Assembly: GCA_964491265.1 (NCBI GenBank)
Contig: CAZBFP010000012.1
Location: forward strand, 54,167 to 118,166
Length of the DNA stretch: 64,000 nucleotides
Reading direction: 5' to 3'
From: JBBAGC01 sp964491265
GTDB lineage: Bacteria; Spirochaetota; UBA4802; UBA5550
The notes beneath the pieces were generated by a model that saw only the letters and a list, made by a program, of their open reading frames with translations, did not search any database and was not told where the DNA came from. Positions 44,304-52,757 of this stretch are shown one piece after another. Position 1 is the first letter of the stretch, and each line of letters starts with the position of its first letter. The translations under genes and the position numbers were made by a program.

Positions 44304-45220
44304 CAGTTTCTTTCTCCTGCAATACAATATAGTTCTTCGAGTATACCAGTGTTAAAACCGAAATATTCAGAGTTAATTAAAGCAAGGGAGAACCAGCTTT
44401 TATGAGGGGGCTCTGCTCCAGGTTCAGGCACACCCTGCCAGGGTGAAACTCTGCAGAATAGATCAAAAATATAAACCAGCCCGGCAACCGCATTAGAACC
44501 GCTGGTGACATTCATGGGATTAAATGATTTTACAGCTTCATCAATTATTCTACAGGGGATAGGCCGGAATCTGCTCTCATATCTTTTAGCAATCACCCGC
44601 CTCTCTTCATCACTTATGTGTTTAGTGCTTTTCCAGTTTATCTCCGGATAGAGGGAGGGTCTAACCACAAAAATAGTTTTAATAAAATTTTTACAGTCTT
44701 TCAAACTGAAGGATTTAGGCACTTCCTTTATGATTTCTCTGTATAGCTCGCTTTCCATGGCAAATATTTCATCTAAATATTTATCAATAATCCTGTACCT
44801 GAGAATATTGAAAGAGCTGTTCAAAATTATTTCACCGGCCCCGGAATCGAGTGTTTCTTTAAAAATAAAGTAGATCCGCTCTCTTATAAACTCCACTGAT
44901 ATAGAACCGGAATCTGAAACAGCATCAAAAAAATTAAAATCACAATCATCAATAAACCTGTTAATAGTGGGTATAACTGCAGATGATACAAGGCTCAAAA
45001 TTTCCTGATAAAAGATCTGTCTCAACTCTTCATTATCATGGCAGGGGTCAGAGCAGTATTGCGAAATGACTTCACCAAGATTTTCCTCCCCGGAAGATAT
45101 AATACGACGCATAAATAATCCGGCGATTATCGGGTCCGAATCCCCGCCATAGCGGGAAAAAAGTCCCTCCGCGCATCTCTTTATTTCAGCTGCTTCCTCA
45201 CTTTTAACCGTTGCGGACAA
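44300..45220 (-). CDS. Uncharacterised mainly helical protein
   Basis: A 306-residue protein starting at a TTG (45220), with GGGGG about five bases before it. It is charged and helical, with no signal peptide or membrane helix, and no motif I recognise. The visible blocks are AEIKRCAEGLFSRYGGD near the start and SPWQGVPEPGAEPPHKSWF near the end. It is coupled by overlap to the channel-like gene and lies nine bases after the barrel protein gene, so the three form a unit. Confidence 0.55.
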   Translation of the reverse strand: MSATVKSEEAAEIKRCAEGLFSRYGGDSDPIIAGLFMRRIISSGEENLGEVISQYCSDPCHDNEELRQIFYQEILSLVSSAVIPTINRFIDDCDFNFFDAVSDSGSISVEFIRERIYFIFKETLDSGAGEIILNSSFNILRYRIIDKYLDEIFAMESELYREIIKEVPKSFSLKDCKNFIKTIFVVRPSLYPEINWKSTKHISDEERRVIAKRYESRFRPIPCRIIDEAVKSFNPMNVTSGSNAVAGLVYIFDLFCRVSPWQGVPEPGAEPPHKSWFSLALINSEYFGFNTGILEELYCIAGERNW

Positions 45221-45229
45221 AAAATCCCC

Positions 45230-46042
45230 CTAAAACCAGGCAGTAATACCTATTGTGGGTACTATAATATTCTGGAAACCTGTTGCATTCTCGCCGAGAT
45301 TATCAAAAACAAGCTGAACACCTATATTAAAGATAACACCGCTGGCGCTGATAAATTTAAGCCCTATGCCGTTTGAATAGCGGTATCCGTACTCATCAGA
45401 CACCTGAGTATTACGGCTTACCCCTGCCATCATATCCGCATAAAAGCATATATCATCATTTCTGGTAATCCCGAAAACAAACTGAGGCCCTGCCCCTGCA
45501 TGATAAGCCTGGGTATCATTAGTAAGATTGAACTCAGCCTCACCCTTTACAGCAAATGCTATATTACTGGAGAGAAAATAGGCAAGCTGCGGATAAACTC
45601 TAAGGATATTATTATTATCCTCCTCATTTGAATCTACGCCCCTTGCCTGGTAGGAGAGAAACCCGCCGATCTCAAAAGTCCCCTTTTTAAGATACTTACT
45701 CTGCTTTATTTTAATTGCATCCTCAATCTCTTCTTTAACAATTCTTCTCACATCTTCAACAAACTTATTATTGTTTACTTTATGACTGCTATCTCTACTT
45801 TCTTTAACAATACTCTGGTCAATCTCCTCCCGTACAGCTCCTCTAAGCTCTTCAAGAAATGTGTCTCTCTCGCCAGGCCTTATCTCCGAAAGAGGCTTAT
45901 CTCTCGTAACACGGATATTCTCTTTGTTACTTCTGTTGTACCTTTCAAGATAATCCTCATAGCTCTCTCTTGCACTGATTACACCAAAGATTGCCGGTAA
46001 AATTAACAGTATAAATATAGATATAATTATTTTTTTAAGCAT
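45230..46042 (-). CDS. Outer-membrane barrel-like protein with coiled-coil linker
   Basis: About 270 residues from the ATG at 46042, which has GGAGGAGAGG directly before it; the frame opens further upstream at 46126 without such a site. A signal peptide (KKIIISIFILLILPAIFGVISA, in part) is followed by a charged helical part (two near-repeats VREEIDQSI and VKEEIEDAI) and a strand-rich C-terminal barrel ending IIVPTIGITAWF, with a terminal aromatic. No named family. It heads the unit 46042-43479. Confidence 0.65.
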   Translation of the reverse strand: MLKKIIISIFILLILPAIFGVISARESYEDYLERYNRSNKENIRVTRDKPLSEIRPGERDTFLEELRGAVREEIDQSIVKESRDSSHKVNNNKFVEDVRRIVKEEIEDAIKIKQSKYLKKGTFEIGGFLSYQARGVDSNEEDNNNILRVYPQLAYFLSSNIAFAVKGEAEFNLTNDTQAYHAGAGPQFVFGITRNDDICFYADMMAGVSRNTQVSDEYGYRYSNGIGLKFISASGVIFNIGVQLVFDNLGENATGFQNIIVPTIGITAWF

Positions 46043-46160
46043 GCCTCTCCTCCGGTTTCTCTTTTGATTATCGACATAATCAGAAAAAGTTAATAAAAAT
46101 TTAAGTAATAATTCCTGAACATACATTTAAAGATAAAAATGAGACTTTTTGGTGTTGTGA

Positions 46161-46235
46161 GGCTCTGACCCCAATATGGGCTCTGACCCTGTCCCATCAC
46201 CTCCCACAGAAAAATAAAAAAAAGGCTCTGACCCC
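46161..46235. repeat. REP-like repeats left of the transposase
   Basis: Three copies of GGCTCTGACCC or GGGCTCTGACCC (46161, 46178 and 46224) lie in direct order upstream of the transposase. Equal motifs follow the gene. Such repeats are the targets of REP-associated transposases. Confidence 0.75.
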
Positions 46236-46317
46236 GAATTTTTTTCAAAAAAAATCCCTCTGAAAACGTATTAATATTAAGCACTTAACAAATTCTGATA
46301 TTATCCGGGAGGAAAAA

Positions 46318-46908
46318 ATGCCAAGACCTTTAAGAACTATCGCCCAGGGTGTAACCTACCATTGTTTTACACGATGCCGCGGCAAACGGGACCTGCTTAG
46401 AAGCAAATACGGGAAAAAATATTTCATTGAATCAATAAAGTTGTGCCAGGAAAAATACAATTTTGAGCTCATTGCTGCAGAAACTGTTGCCAATCATATT
46501 CATATTCTTATAAAAACCTTAGAGAATAGAGAGACCATTTCTCTTATAATGCAGTTTATCAAAGCTCGCATGGCGGAAAAATACAACCGGGGCACAGGTG
46601 AAACAGGGCCATTCTGGAATGAAAGGTTTGGTTCTACAATTATTGAAGAATCTGACAATCCTGAAGAATATCTCTTGTGGCTGCTATGGTATATCGGATA
46701 TAACCCTGTTCGCAAGGGGCTCTCCCGTGATCCACGAGAAAATGAGATCGGATTTATAAACTGCTATCTTAATGAGAATTTCGTTTCTCCGCTTCGATTT
46801 ACCTTACATGAATATTTTTTGAAGTTAGGGGGGAATTTTATAGAATGTGCAGAAAAATTTCTCTTTTATGAGGATGCATACCGGAAGAGGCTTGTTTTGT
46901 GGATATAA
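46318..46908 (+). CDS. REP-associated tyrosine transposase (RAYT, Y1/IS200-like)
   Basis: A 196-residue HUH nuclease. It starts MPRPLRTIAQGVTYHCFTR, the common RAYT opening. The HUH motif is His60-Ile-His62 (ANHIHILIK), and the nucleophile is probably Tyr89 (KARMAEKYNR), followed by GPFWNERFGSTII. RAYTs act on REP sequences; the flanks hold repeated CTCTGACCC motifs. A strong ribosome-binding site (GGGAGGA) precedes the ATG. The gene looks intact, so it may still be active. Confidence 0.9.
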   Translation: MPRPLRTIAQGVTYHCFTRCRGKRDLLRSKYGKKYFIESIKLCQEKYNFELIAAETVANHIHILIKTLENRETISLIMQFIKARMAEKYNRGTGETGPFWNERFGSTIIEESDNPEEYLLWLLWYIGYNPVRKGLSRDPRENEIGFINCYLNENFVSPLRFTLHEYFLKLGGNFIECAEKFLFYEDAYRKRLVLWI

Positions 46909-46918
46909 GGGAGATTCC

Positions 46919-47238
46919 GGGGTCAGAGCCCTTATATAAAATCAATTTCAGAAAAAAACTACCAGAAACTTCCCGGCAGAATTCAAAAAGGATAAAGCCA
47001 AATCAATTACAGTTCAGAAATATAACCATTAATCCTGAAGATCAGTCCCTTCCCGGGATTTTTCAGATAACCTATCATTTATTCTGCTGATCTACAATTT
47101 CTTCCAGTCCCCGGCTGAAATACTGTTATATATTATAACCGGATCAATTGTCTCCCCGGTACCTATATTAGGGTTTACGGTTTAAGTTTTCGTTTATGTG
47201 CTCTGACCCTTTCACTTTCCTCCCCCTGCTCTGACCCC
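46919..47238. repeat. REP-like repeats right of the transposase, in a 623-base gap
   Basis: GGGGTCAGAGCCC at 46919-46931 is inverted relative to the left copies; GCTCTGACCC copies at about 47200 and 47228 are direct. Between them I see no gene: the short open frame at 46899-47090 has no ribosome-binding site or family. The rest of the gap holds a CAGT-ended element at 47396-47497. Confidence 0.7.
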
Positions 47239-47395
47239 TTTCTCCCTTTCACATAACCGAACAAAAATTTGAAACTATTAAAAAAAAATTGAAAATATAC
47301 CGCTTCAATTTAACATGCACATTATAATATTGAGAATTGATATAAATGTTTCTTATTATATTTCTTAATAACTTAAATGAGAAAAAATAAAATTC

Positions 47396-47497
47396 CAGTA
47401 TTAATTCCTTAACTATATTCCGGTTAAAATGCTCTAATATCCGCATATGGCGAAGATATTTCAAACAGCATTATTACACTATAAAGAATAAATACTG
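47396..47497. repeat. CAGT-ended inverted-repeat element (102 bp)
   Basis: The left end CAGTATTAATTCCTTAAC matches the left arm of the 27987 and 30503 copies; the right end complement CAGTATTTATTCTTTATAG matches their right arms. The centre is a short ATATCC ... GATAT hairpin. It lies just upstream of pdxS. Confidence 0.7.
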
Positions 47498-47531
47498 AAA
47501 CATAACGAAATCAAAGGCAAAAGGGAAGAAT

Positions 47532-48437
47532 ATGAACAATAATTTATGGTCAAATAGACAGGAATCAACATGGAAGACAAAGGTGGGACTTGCTGAAATG
47601 CTCAAGGGTGGTGTGATAATGGATGTTGTTACACCTGAGCATGCTAAAATTGCTGAAGATGCAGGAGCCTCGGCAGTAATGGCACTTGAAAGAGTACCAG
47701 CTGATATACGTGTTTCAGGGGGGGTTGCGCGCATGTCCCCTCCTGAGGTTATTATCAGGATACAGGAAACAGTTTCTATACCGGTAATGGCAAAATGCAG
47801 AATCGGTCACTTTGTTGAAGCTTCTATACTTGAAGCACTTGGTGTTGATTTTATAGATGAAAGTGAAGTTTTAACCCCTGCTGACGACAGATTCCATGTA
47901 TTAAAAAACAGGTTTAAGGTTCCATTTGTCTGCGGCTGCAGAGATCTTGGAGAAGCCCTGAGGAGAATTGGTGAAGGCGCAGCAATGATCCGGACTAAAG
48001 GGGAAGCTGGAACCGGGGATATTATTGAAGCAGTAAGACACATGAGAACACTTATGGATGATATAAGAAGAATACAGAACCTCCCTGAAGAGGAGCTGAT
48101 GACAGTTGCAAAAGAGTTCGGCGCCCCCTATGAACTGATTGTTGAAGTAGCAGGAACAGGTAAACTCCCTGTACCAAACTTTTCAGCAGGTGGAATTGCA
48201 ACTCCGGCTGACGCGGCACTGATGATGCACCTTGGAGCTGAAGCTGTTTTTGTCGGTTCAGGTATATTCAAATCGGGCAATCCGTCAAAAAGGGCAAAAG
48301 CGATTGTACAGTCAGTTACATATTACAATGATCCGGCAAAACTGGCTGAAATCTCAAAAGATCTGGGTGAGGCAATGACAGGTATAGGAATGACAGAACT
48401 TCTGGAAGCTGACAAACTGGCTGGAAGGGGCTGGTAA
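47532..48437 (+). CDS. pdxS: Pyridoxal 5'-phosphate synthase subunit PdxS
   Basis: A 301-residue TIM-barrel enzyme. KVGLAEMLKGGVIMDVV opens the core, MAKCRIGHFVEA holds the first active-site Lys, and IRTKGEAGTGDI the second. With PdxT it makes PLP directly from ribose-5-phosphate, glyceraldehyde-3-phosphate and glutamine. It has a short N-terminal extension. pdxT starts seven bases later. Confidence 0.97.
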   Translation: MNNNLWSNRQESTWKTKVGLAEMLKGGVIMDVVTPEHAKIAEDAGASAVMALERVPADIRVSGGVARMSPPEVIIRIQETVSIPVMAKCRIGHFVEASILEALGVDFIDESEVLTPADDRFHVLKNRFKVPFVCGCRDLGEALRRIGEGAAMIRTKGEAGTGDIIEAVRHMRTLMDDIRRIQNLPEEELMTVAKEFGAPYELIVEVAGTGKLPVPNFSAGGIATPADAALMMHLGAEAVFVGSGIFKSGNPSKRAKAIVQSVTYYNDPAKLAEISKDLGEAMTGIGMTELLEADKLAGRGW

Positions 48438-48444
48438 AATACTA

Positions 48445-49053
48445 ATGCCTGATAGAATAACAACAGGTGTCCTGGCACTTCAGGGCGCCTTTTCTAAACA
48501 TATAGAAATGCTTAACTCCCTGGGCTGCAATACCCTGGAAGTAAGAACCGCCAGTGACATATTATCAGTTGACGCAATGATTATACCTGGCGGTGAAAGC
48601 ACCACAATGGGAAAACTCCTTGAATCCGGCAGCATGGCTCTGACCCTCCTTGAACAAATAGAAAAGGGGATGCCCCTATTCGGAACCTGCGCTGGCATGA
48701 TTCTCCTTGCTAAAAAAATTTCAGGGTCAGAGCAGCCCCATCTGGCTGTAATGGATATTGAAGTTCAAAGAAATGCTTACGGAAGGCAAAAAGAAAGTTT
48801 TGAGGCTGAGTTCACCGTTAAACGGATTCCAGGCCCCCCTTTTAACGGTGTATTCATTCGAGCCCCGAGGATTGAAACTGTGTCACCAGCAATTGAAGTA
48901 CTGGCTGAATTTGAAAACACCCCGGTATTGGTCCGCCAGGGAAATATCATGGCCTCAAGTTTTCACCCTGAGCTTACTAATGACAGCAGAATACATGAAC
49001 TTTTCATTTCCATAGTTGAAGATAAACTACGCCGTACCAGGGAAACAGCCTGA
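48445..49053 (+). CDS. pdxT: Pyridoxal 5'-phosphate synthase glutaminase subunit PdxT
   Basis: A 202-residue class I glutamine amidotransferase. IPGGESTTMGKLL, the Cys nucleophile in FGTCAGMILLA, and the His/Glu in SSFHPELTND are present. It supplies ammonia to PdxS. It is co-transcribed with pdxS. A YibE/F-type gene follows after 24 bases. Confidence 0.96.
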   Translation: MPDRITTGVLALQGAFSKHIEMLNSLGCNTLEVRTASDILSVDAMIIPGGESTTMGKLLESGSMALTLLEQIEKGMPLFGTCAGMILLAKKISGSEQPHLAVMDIEVQRNAYGRQKESFEAEFTVKRIPGPPFNGVFIRAPRIETVSPAIEVLAEFENTPVLVRQGNIMASSFHPELTNDSRIHELFISIVEDKLRRTRETA

Positions 49054-49077
49054 CCTGTAATCCCCCGAGGAGAGACT

Positions 49078-50220
49078 TTGAAAAAATTACCTCTAATATT
49101 ACTCTTTATACTATTGATTTCCATCCCCATCTTTTCTCAGCAGGGAACCTACCACGATTCCATGGTTTATGCTAAGGCTGAAATAACTGATATCCAGCTG
49201 CAGGAGATCGCAAATCCACAGGGTATTCCATTAGTAGAATCATGGATATTTTTAAAAATTCTGGATGGTGAATTTAAAGGGGAAACAAAAAAGGCGGTCT
49301 TCAGCGGGGAGAATGAACTCCCTGAAGAGATGCAGTACCGGAAAGGGGACCGGGTCTTTATCGGGATTTCCAGCCTGGGTATTGAAGGGAGCACTGAATA
49401 TATATCGATTTACGACATGGACAACACAAAAAGCCTTATTGTTCTTCTTGCGCTAATGGTTGTTATAGTAATAATTGTGGGAAAGCTTAAAGGACTTGCC
49501 TCCCTGTTGGCACTTCTGGTCACAATAGCACTCCTCTTTCTTGTTTTTATCCCGGCTACACTTAAGGGCTACCCTTCTCTCCCCATAGCCATTCTGATTT
49601 CAATTATATCAATTATTATAACTTTACCCATTATTGCCGGCTTTAAACTGAAAACACTTGCAGCTATACTGGGTGCAATATGCGGAATAATTTTCTCTTC
49701 AATACTTGCGTATACTTTCGGTTCGATAATGCACCTGGCCGGTATTATTACAAATGAAATGCTTACTGTTTATTACGCCTCAAACATCAGAATAGATATG
49801 AAAGGACTTGTCCTTTCCGGTATGATAATAGCTGCACTTGGCGCTATTATGGATGTATGTATTTCCATAGCATCATCCACAGCAGAAATATTCAGCGCAA
49901 ATCCGGAAATAGATGAAAAAACTGCATACAAGTCAGTGCTCAACATAGGAACAGACATACTCGGTTCCATGGTTAACACACTTATACTTGCCTATGTAGG
50001 GAGCTCGCTGGCGCTGATTCTTTTTATTTCTATACGGATTCAGCCTGAAATGAGCGTCGGTATGATCCTTAATTATAATCTTATTCTGGGAGAAATAGTA
50101 AAATCTGCAATCGGAAGCATCGGTCTTTTTGTTTCAATTCCTATTACTGCTCTTATCTCAGTGAAAATTTATAAAAAATATTATACCTTTAAAAAAGAAT
50201 CTTTTACAAGTCATCAGTGA
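49078..50220 (+). CDS. YibE/YibF-family membrane protein
   Basis: A 380-residue membrane protein. It starts at a TTG (49078) with GAGGAGA before it. A signal-like helix is followed by a soluble strand-rich part (to about residue 115) and seven or so helices with LKGLASLLALLVTIALLFLV, SGMIIAALGAIMDVCISIAS and the C-terminal LILGEIVKSAIGSIGL, the YibE/F (PF07907) pattern. The function is unknown; transport or protein quality control is possible. It lies directly after pdxT and may be read with it. Confidence 0.82.
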   Translation: MKKLPLILLFILLISIPIFSQQGTYHDSMVYAKAEITDIQLQEIANPQGIPLVESWIFLKILDGEFKGETKKAVFSGENELPEEMQYRKGDRVFIGISSLGIEGSTEYISIYDMDNTKSLIVLLALMVVIVIIVGKLKGLASLLALLVTIALLFLVFIPATLKGYPSLPIAILISIISIIITLPIIAGFKLKTLAAILGAICGIIFSSILAYTFGSIMHLAGIITNEMLTVYYASNIRIDMKGLVLSGMIIAALGAIMDVCISIASSTAEIFSANPEIDEKTAYKSVLNIGTDILGSMVNTLILAYVGSSLALILFISIRIQPEMSVGMILNYNLILGEIVKSAIGSIGLFVSIPITALISVKIYKKYYTFKKESFTSHQ

Positions 50221-50235
50221 GGATTGCAGAAAAGT

Positions 50236-50324
50236 GTAACTGTTCAAAAACAGGTGTTATTTTATCTCCGCTGCGCCACAGGCGGGGCGGAGAGCAATTT
50301 CACCACCAGTTTATAAATAGTTAC
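50236..50324. repeat. Separate inverted-repeat element (89 bp, GTAAC ends)
   Basis: GTAACTGTTCAAAAACAGGTG on the left (in part) pairs with GTAACTATTTATAAACTGGTG, the complement of the right, around a GC-rich centre (CTCCGC ... GGGGCGGAG). It differs from the CAGT family. It is part of the 329-base gap between the YibE/F gene and the DUF4954 gene. Confidence 0.6.
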
Positions 50325-50389
50325 AGAAAAGTTAATCTTCATTACTTAAATTATTCTTTACTTTCCCATATTAAAAGTCTATGCTGATA

Positions 50390-50470
50390 CAGTATGAATT
50401 CCTTAAATTTTATTTAGAATAAAATGCTATATTACCCCAGCAGCCGAAGAGGTCGGGGATAATTAAAACT
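50390..50470. repeat. Partial CAGT-ended element (left arm and centre)
   Basis: CAGTATGAATTCCTTAAAT and TATTTAGAATAAAATGCT match the left arm of the element at 30503, followed by an ACCCC ... GGGGAT central hairpin. The right arm is diverged or lost. It lies upstream of the DUF4954 gene. Confidence 0.6.
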
Positions 50471-50549
50471 GATCCTGGCTATAGTGGCATCAGTAAACAT
50501 TGATTTAAATTAATAGTCAGATTAAAATATTTAATTCCGGGAGAAGAAA

Positions 50550-52463
50550 ATGGAGAACAACATCCTCAGACATCATCTCTCACTGGTGCTTGAAAACTCC
50601 CGCTTCCTGAAAACCCTTGAGGAAATCAGGCTTGCTTCAGGCCGGAATAAAACAGTACAGCAGGTAAGGCCCTTATCCAAAGATGAAACAAAAGCATTAG
50701 TAAAACAGAATAACTTCTGCAGCGACTGGAGCAGAATACTGGTCCATAAAGATTTTTCTGCTCAATTCATAATGAACAACCGGTTTTACGGAGATTGTGT
50801 CCTGGGGAGATTCAGCGGAAGAGAAATTGACTGCGGAGATAATATTCTTTTATCTACAGGGATATACAGCAGTATTATTTCTAATTCTGAAATCGGCTCT
50901 GAGTCCCTTCTTGAATCATGCGGAATAGTATCCAACTATATAATATCACCCGGCACTGTTCTTTTCCATGTTAAAAAAATAAGCGCAGCTTCACAGGTTA
51001 ATGAAGCAGCCTCTTTCTCTGTAAGTATAGGCCCGGAAACCGGGGAGAGAGGAATCACCGTTTTTTGTGAAATTAATCTTAATATTCTCAATGAACTGCT
51101 AAGCCCGCAATATGATAGAGAAACCTATGAAAAATTTATCAATGCATACAAAGATGATTCCACACTTATTTGCGGATTAATAGGTAAAAATTGCATTATA
51201 AAAAATACACTTTCCATTTCCGATTCAATTATAAGTGCAGGCACAGTGATCTCAGGCGCAGGGATTATAGATAAGTCGGTTATTCTTAGCGATGATGAAA
51301 ACCCGGCATTTATAGGATATGGTGTAGAGATAAAAAATTCCGCCATACAGCAGGGGTGCACGATTTCATCAATGGCTTTGATTCACAATTCTGTAATAAT
51401 GGAAAACTCGGAATGTGAAAAAAAATGCATAATAATCAGCAGCATCACCGGCCCGGGTTCATCAATCGGAGAAGCAGAAATCACATCATCATTTACCGGG
51501 CCCTTTACAGCAGCGCATCACCACTCCCTCCTTATAGCAGCGATCTGGCCCGGAGGGAGAGGGAATATAGGATACGGCGCTAATGTGGGTTCCAATCATA
51601 CATCACGGCAGCCGGATCAGGAAATATTTCCAGGTGAGGGGATGTTTTTCGGACTTGGTACAAACATCAAGTTCCCTGCAGATTACCGAAAATCACCCTA
51701 TACAATTATAAGCACCGGTGTAACTGCAATGCCCCAGTCACTGGAGTTTCCCTTTTCTCTAATAAATCAGCCCTCTGCTCACTATGACGGGATCCCCCTC
51801 TATTTAAATGAACTTTCCCCTGCCTGGGGGTTATACAGAAATATTTATGCAATTATAAGAAATGAATCGAAGTTTATTAAAAGAAGCAGACCGGGGCAGA
51901 ATAGAATCGACCTGGAAATATTCAGGCCTGAAAATATTGATATGATGATAGATGCGGTAAAGCGCCTGGAAAAGATCAATATAAAAAAAGATGTATATAC
52001 ACCGGATGATATAAGCGGAACAGGGAAAAATTTTATTACCGAAAAGAGCAGAATAACGGGAATTGAAGCCTATAATTTCCATATTGCCTTCTATGCCCTT
52101 AAGCACCTGGCGGAGAGAGCAGCCAAAATGCTGGGGGATAATGTCGCCCCTGAACCGGAAGTTCTTTTCCGGAACGATCCTCAAAACCCCTGCTGGATAC
52201 ATGCAGTGTCAGTTCTTGAACAGATAAAACTGAAAGATGTCCCCCTTAAGGAAAACCTTAAAAATTATATTTATTTTATCAGCAGACTCAATAATGAAGT
52301 GATTGAATCAAGAAAGCGTGACTACACAAGGGGGATCGGCATAATAAATGATTACGGCCAATTCCATAAGGGACCGGAGCATGATCCGCTGATCATAGAG
52401 CTTAAAGAAAAATCTGAAATAGAAAAATCGAGACTTATGCAGATAATAAAAATTATCCAGTGA
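50550..52463 (+). CDS. DUF4954-family protein (left-handed beta-helix)
   Basis: A 637-residue soluble protein. The middle part (about 100-330) has hexapeptide-repeat-like steps (NSEIGSES, IGKNCIIKNTLSISDS, IGYGVEIKNSAIQQGC), as in left-handed beta-helix acyl- or sugar-nucleotide transferases; the C-terminal part is helical. It fits DUF4954, common in spirochaetes and Bacteroidetes, of unknown function. There is no signal peptide. Its last codon and stop are CAG-TGA, which coincide with the end of a repeat element (52458-52748). Confidence 0.7.
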   Translation: MENNILRHHLSLVLENSRFLKTLEEIRLASGRNKTVQQVRPLSKDETKALVKQNNFCSDWSRILVHKDFSAQFIMNNRFYGDCVLGRFSGREIDCGDNILLSTGIYSSIISNSEIGSESLLESCGIVSNYIISPGTVLFHVKKISAASQVNEAASFSVSIGPETGERGITVFCEINLNILNELLSPQYDRETYEKFINAYKDDSTLICGLIGKNCIIKNTLSISDSIISAGTVISGAGIIDKSVILSDDENPAFIGYGVEIKNSAIQQGCTISSMALIHNSVIMENSECEKKCIIISSITGPGSSIGEAEITSSFTGPFTAAHHHSLLIAAIWPGGRGNIGYGANVGSNHTSRQPDQEIFPGEGMFFGLGTNIKFPADYRKSPYTIISTGVTAMPQSLEFPFSLINQPSAHYDGIPLYLNELSPAWGLYRNIYAIIRNESKFIKRSRPGQNRIDLEIFRPENIDMMIDAVKRLEKINIKKDVYTPDDISGTGKNFITEKSRITGIEAYNFHIAFYALKHLAERAAKMLGDNVAPEPEVLFRNDPQNPCWIHAVSVLEQIKLKDVPLKENLKNYIYFISRLNNEVIESRKRDYTRGIGIINDYGQFHKGPEHDPLIIELKEKSEIEKSRLMQIIKIIQ

Positions 52464-52748
52464 TCATTTCTGAAACTTTTTATAACAGAAAATTTTCTCT
52501 TCTGGGGCTGACCAGAAAGTATTTTTTTGTCATACCGGCTGTAGCGAAGCGAAATGCCGGTATCTCATACAACTGATTCAATCAGAAGATTCCGGTATTT
52601 GCAATAATTGAAGTTGCACGCCCTGAACGCAGTGAGGAAGCACTCTTGGGGTGAAACCGGAATGACAAATACAAATAAATCCAGCTTTTTAGACAACCCC
52701 GGAGAATTAATCTTTTATTCTACACTAAAATACCTGGTAAAGAATTAA
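52458..52748. repeat. Compound inverted-repeat element overlapping the DUF4954 stop
   Basis: The left end CAGTGATCATTTCTGAAAC matches the CAGT family; the right flank TTCTACACTAAAATACCTGG matches the family's right arm. The inner part, 52504-52700, runs from GGGGCTGACC to AGACAACCCC with GTCATACCGGC ... CCGGAATGAC, the same inner element as at 28033-28195. It fills the gap to the polyprenyl synthase gene. Confidence 0.7.
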
Positions 52749-52757
52749 GATTAAAAA

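Noticed and set aside
46899..47090. 63-codon open frame after the transposase
   Set aside because: It overlaps the transposase end, has no ribosome-binding site, no family similarity and includes a REP motif.
48636..48734. GCTCTGACCCT and AGGGTCAGAGC inside pdxT, like the REP motif of the RAYT locus
   Set aside because: The encoded protein is colinear with other PdxT proteins across both sites with no insertion, so this is most likely chance or codon coincidence.
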